Of a stretch of DNA of 64,000 nucleotides, positions 61,376 through 64,000 are shown piece by piece (the first letter of the stretch is position 1; every line of letters begins with the position of its first letter). The notes beneath the pieces were generated by a model that searched no databases, was not told where the DNA came from, and saw only the letters and a program-made list of their open reading frames with translations. The translations under genes were made by a program, and so were the position numbers. Location of the stretch: positions 1 to 64,000 of the forward strand of contig NZ_AUMQ01000035.1 of the NCBI RefSeq assembly GCF_000430765.1, given 5' to 3'. This DNA is from Peribacillus kribbensis DSM 17871 (GTDB lineage: Bacteria; Bacillota; Bacilli; Bacillales; DSM-1321).

Positions 61376-62755
61376 ATGTTTACTAAAAGCTTGAAAGAGA
61401 TTCATGCCATTGTAAATGGGAAAAATGATGTAGGATCATTTGGAGATATAAGTGTGAGCGGGGCTTCTATCGACTCGAGGAAAATCGGCAAAGGTAATTT
61501 GTTTGTCCCTTTTAAGGGAGGAAGAGTCGACGGACATAGTTTTGTAAAAAAAGCCCTTGAGGATGGCGCGGCAGCAGCTTTTTGGGAAGAGGATGTTCCA
61601 AATCCGCCGCTAGAGCTTCCTATAATTGTAGTCGAGGACTCCCTTACCGCCATTCAGGAGCTTGCCAGGAGCTATCGAAGCGACCTGGATATGAAGGTTA
61701 TAGGAGTGACTGGCAGTAATGGGAAGACAACGACTAAGGATATGACTGCTTCTCTGCTTGGAACGGTATATAAGGTTCATAAAACGAGCGGGAATTATAA
61801 TAATCACCTAGGGCTTCCGCTTACCATCCTTTCCATGGATCCTGATACAGAAGCAGCTGTTTTGGAAATGGGAATGAGCAGCAGGGGGGAAATTCAGTTT
61901 CTTTCAGAAATGGCCCGTCCAGATATCGCGATAATCACAAATATTGGTGAATCCCATCTTCTGGATCTTGGTTCCCGCGAAGGAATTGCCGAGGCAAAGC
62001 TTGAGATCCTGGAGGGCCTCAAAGAGAATGGCACCTTTATATATTTTGGGGATGAGCCGCTGCTGGCAAACCGTCCGGATACAGGCCGACCGTACAAGGC
62101 AGTCTCCTTCGGCCGTTCCGAGAGCAACGCGGTTTTCCCGACCTATATGGAAAATGGACAGACTGAAACAACCTATAAAATAAATGTTCTTCCGGATATG
62201 GAGCTTACTCTTCCTGTCCTTGGAACTCATAATGTGCTGAACAGCCTTGCAGCGATAGCTGCTGCTATGGAGCTTGAGGTTCCGGCAGAGAAAATCAGGG
62301 AAGGCTTAAAAAGTGTTGTGATCACTGGAATGAGGATGGAGATGGCAGAAGGAGCTAACGGTGAAACCATTATCAACGATGCCTATAATGCCAGCCCTAC
62401 CTCCATGAAGGCGGCCATTGAACTGACGGAGGGAATTGCAGGCTTTGTCCATAAATATCTGGTTCTCGGAGATATGCTCGAACTTGGTCCGGAGGAAACG
62501 GACTTTCACTATAAAATCGGTGAGCTGATTAATCCTGAGGCGATCTCCAAGGTATTTACCTATGGGGAATTGGCAGGATACATCGCAAAAGGTGCAAGAC
62601 AAAGGTTCAGTGAACAGAATGTTCGGTCCTTCACTGATAAAGAAGCGCTTATTACCGAGCTGAAACAGACAGTTCAAAAGGGAGATCTTGTTCTTGTAAA
62701 AGCTTCGAGAGGAATGGAGCTTGAGGCAGTGGTCCAGGAGCTGCAAAAATCATAA
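61376..62755 (+). CDS. murF: UDP-N-acetylmuramoyl-tripeptide--D-alanyl-D-alanine ligase
   Basis: MurF adds the D-Ala-D-Ala made by Ddl to the cell-wall precursor. The 459-residue protein has the Mur-ligase order: N-terminal substrate domain (GASIDSRKIGKGNLFVPFKG), ATP loop VTGSNGKTTTKD (residues 111-122), KTSGNYNNHLGLPLTIL, VLEMGMSSRGEI, the carbamylated-lysine region near 190-200 and C-terminal NDAYNASPTSMKAA. The ATG at 61376 has AGAGGA seven bases upstream. It is grouped with ddl as in B. subtilis. Confidence 0.96.
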   Translation: MFTKSLKEIHAIVNGKNDVGSFGDISVSGASIDSRKIGKGNLFVPFKGGRVDGHSFVKKALEDGAAAAFWEEDVPNPPLELPIIVVEDSLTAIQELARSYRSDLDMKVIGVTGSNGKTTTKDMTASLLGTVYKVHKTSGNYNNHLGLPLTILSMDPDTEAAVLEMGMSSRGEIQFLSEMARPDIAIITNIGESHLLDLGSREGIAEAKLEILEGLKENGTFIYFGDEPLLANRPDTGRPYKAVSFGRSESNAVFPTYMENGQTETTYKINVLPDMELTLPVLGTHNVLNSLAAIAAAMELEVPAEKIREGLKSVVITGMRMEMAEGANGETIINDAYNASPTSMKAAIELTEGIAGFVHKYLVLGDMLELGPEETDFHYKIGELINPEAISKVFTYGELAGYIAKGARQRFSEQNVRSFTDKEALITELKQTVQKGDLVLVKASRGMELEAVVQELQKS

Positions 62756-63055
62756 AACCACGCTCTCCAGGCAGCTTTTTAACATATCAATAGTATAAAA
62801 CTGTCTTAAAATGGTGATGTTATGGGGACAGGTCCAAAAAACGGCCGTTTCTGCTGAGCAGCTTTACGGCTGGCGAATGCTGCAGTTTCTTTCTGCAAAT
62901 CCCAGTCGGCCGTATGGCTGCTATCTTTGCCGGGGATAACAGCGATTCCCATATTTTTTTGTTTAATGAACAGAGCAAGGAAATAGAGGGATGTATGCGC
63001 TATCACAACCTGTTTTTAAGAAAGTGAAAACTTTCCTGAGTTGCAAAGGCTTTGC

Positions 63056-63061
63056 TATACT
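63056..63061 (+). promoter_or_regulatory. Candidate -10 of the cshA leader promoter
   Basis: TATACT, with a weak -35 (TTCCTG) 17 bases upstream. If used, it gives a leader of about 460 bases before cshA. Confidence 0.35.
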
Positions 63062-63067
63062 GTTAAC

Positions 63068-63531
63068 ATGTTCTATAAGGCGATAAAATTCATTTTTATG
63101 AAGGCATCCCAAATGCCTCCATAACATGATTTTCATGCCTTTTATTCTTTTGAAAGAGATTTCTTTTCGATTCTTCCACTATGCGAAGATTGAAGTACTT
63201 GATTTAGAAATTGGCCTAGCAAGAGGTCTTATTCGCCGCTTTCTAGAGCGGCTTTTCATATGAATGAAGCTGAATGAGCTTTAAAATGATAAGCTTTTTA
63301 GGCCGGTTTAAGTATAAAAAACTCTGCTTCGGCAATCATTGCCTCGAAGCCCTTAGCAGCCCTCCTGCCTAAAGGAATGGCTGAATTCCTGAGTTTTATT
63401 GCGTGAAGTATTTCCCCTGAAAAATTGCTGAATTTCAATTTTTAGTAATTTAGCCGTTCTTTTGGGCGATAATGAGAAGACTTTTTCTTAAGATCTAAAA
63501 AATCTTAATTATTTAAAGGAGTAGGAAAAAT
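63068..63531 (+). other. Long structured region upstream of cshA
   Basis: No gene is seen between 62756 and 63531. The second half holds several inverted repeats: AGGCAT/ATGCCT at 63102-63118, GCCGCT/AGCGGC at 63234-63252 with TTTT after it, GCTTCG/CGAAGC at 63326-63350, AAAAATTG/CAATTTTT at about 63420-63445, and TTAAGAT/ATCTTAA just before the ribosome site. This looks like a structured mRNA leader. No known riboswitch class is recognised. Confidence 0.5.
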
Positions 63532-64000
63532 TTGACTTTGTTTAGTGAATTAGGACTTGATAAGTCTACTTTAAGATCTATTGAAAAAATGGGCTTTGAG
63601 GAGGCAACTCCCATCCAGGCTCAGACGATTCCTTTGGCATTAGAAGGATCAGATATCATCGGCCAGGCGCAGACTGGTACTGGTAAGACAGCGGCATTCG
63701 GTATTCCTTTAATGGAAAAAATCGATATAAAATCAGAGCATGTTCAAAGCATAGTAATCGCTCCTACACGTGAGCTTGCTATTCAGGTGTCTGAGGAGCT
63801 ATATAAATTGGGCTTTGGCAAGCGTGTACGCGTAATGGCTGTATACGGAGGCCAGGATATCGACCGTCAAATCCGCGCATTGAAGAAAAAGCCGCATATC
63901 ATTGTGGGTACACCAGGAAGACTTCTTGATCACATTAACCGTAAGACCATCCGTCTTGGCAATGTAAGTACGGTTGTATTGGATGAAGCGGATGAAATGC
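63532..64000 (+). CDS. cshA: DEAD-box ATP-dependent RNA helicase (partial, runs off the window)
   Basis: CshA unwinds RNA in ribosome assembly, mRNA decay and cold adaptation. The first 156 codons are present. They show the Q motif ([20 protein letters not shown]), motif I AQTGTGKT, motif Ia PTRELAIQ, motif Ib TPGRLLDH and motif II DEAD in VLDEADEM at the very edge. The start is TTG at 63532 with AAAGGAG ten bases upstream. It follows ddl-murF, as in B. subtilis where cshA (ydbR) lies after murF. Confidence 0.93.
   Translation, partial: MTLFSELGLDKSTLRSIEKMGFEEATPIQAQTIPLALEGSDIIGQAQTGTGKTAAFGIPLMEKIDIKSEHVQSIVIAPTRELAIQVSEELYKLGFGKRVRVMAVYGGQDIDRQIRALKKKPHIIVGTPGRLLDHINRKTIRLGNVSTVVLDEADEM

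Noticed and set aside
62806-63006. A 66-codon minus-strand frame between murF and cshA
   Set aside because: It has a GTG start with no good ribosome site, no recognisable family, and lies over inverted repeats. I cannot support it as a gene, though a small repeat-derived frame is possible.

Overview
The window is chromosomal DNA from an endospore-forming member of the Bacillaceae (Firmicutes). The evidence is seen directly: SigW/RsiW, a SigB-type promoter, two small acid-soluble spore proteins, a Spo0E-like phosphatase, T-box leaders, AGGAGG ribosome binding sites, and gene blocks in the order known from Bacillus (sigW-rsiW-cdaA-cdaR-glmM-glmS, ddl-murF-cshA, yvdT-yvdS-yvdR, pdxST with divergent pdxR, citR/citA). 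The genus cannot be fixed from the sequence alone. There is no prophage, insertion sequence or CRISPR array; most of the window is core metabolism.

Layout. 1-1400: end of an rRNA operon (23S 3' end, 5S) and nine tRNA genes. 1.6-10.4 kb: arginase, a Spo0E-like protein, the autoregulated sigW-rsiW pair, the c-di-AMP synthase operon cdaA-cdaR-glmM, and glmS behind its self-cleaving ribozyme. 10.5-16.7 kb: a beta-glucoside/lichenan-oligosaccharide PTS operon (licB-C-A-H, minus strand) facing its activator licR and a second IIB gene. 17-18.5 kb: nucleoside transporter nupG behind a guanine riboswitch. 18.5-19.1 kb: what looks like the wreck of an ECF sigma/anti-sigma pair. 19.1-23.8 kb: a Fur-boxed siderophore uptake system with a FhuF-type reductase. 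24-26.6 kb: SASP, a DUF1028 protein, type 2 IPP isomerase. 26.9-29.8 kb: PhoP-type pstS-pstC-pstA without pstB. 29.9-33.1 kb: a SigB-type stress protein and a secreted phosphodiesterase-like enzyme. 33.2-35 kb: archaeal-type prolyl-tRNA synthetase behind a T-box. 35-36.4 kb: a cluster of palindromic repeats, a cupin protein and a deleted amino-acid permease. 36.4-40.1 kb: vitamin B6 synthesis pdxS/pdxT and regulator. 40.3-42.8 kb: PAP2 protein, sspH, ArsB/NhaD-type transporter. 42.8-46.5 kb: a class I ribonucleotide reductase behind a cobalamin riboswitch. 46.5-50.5 kb: DeoR regulator, trpS with T-box, an acetyltransferase and a diacylglycerol-kinase-like protein. 50.6-52.3 kb: glutamate symporter gltT behind a c-di-AMP riboswitch. 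52.3-60 kb: TSUP permease, citR/citA, a histidine phosphatase, an uncharacterised protein, a CDF metal exporter and the yvdT/S/R drug-efflux group. 60-64 kb: ddl, murF and, after a long structured leader, the start of cshA.

The strongest theme is RNA-level control: guanine, cobalamin and c-di-AMP riboswitches, the glmS ribozyme and two T-boxes lie within 43 kb. The synthase for the second messenger (cdaA) and a transporter under its riboswitch (gltT) are both here, which suggests c-di-AMP restrains glutamate uptake in this organism. The cobalamin riboswitch on nrdA/B suggests that a B12-dependent reductase exists elsewhere in the genome. All functional calls are from reading the sequence; no database search was run.
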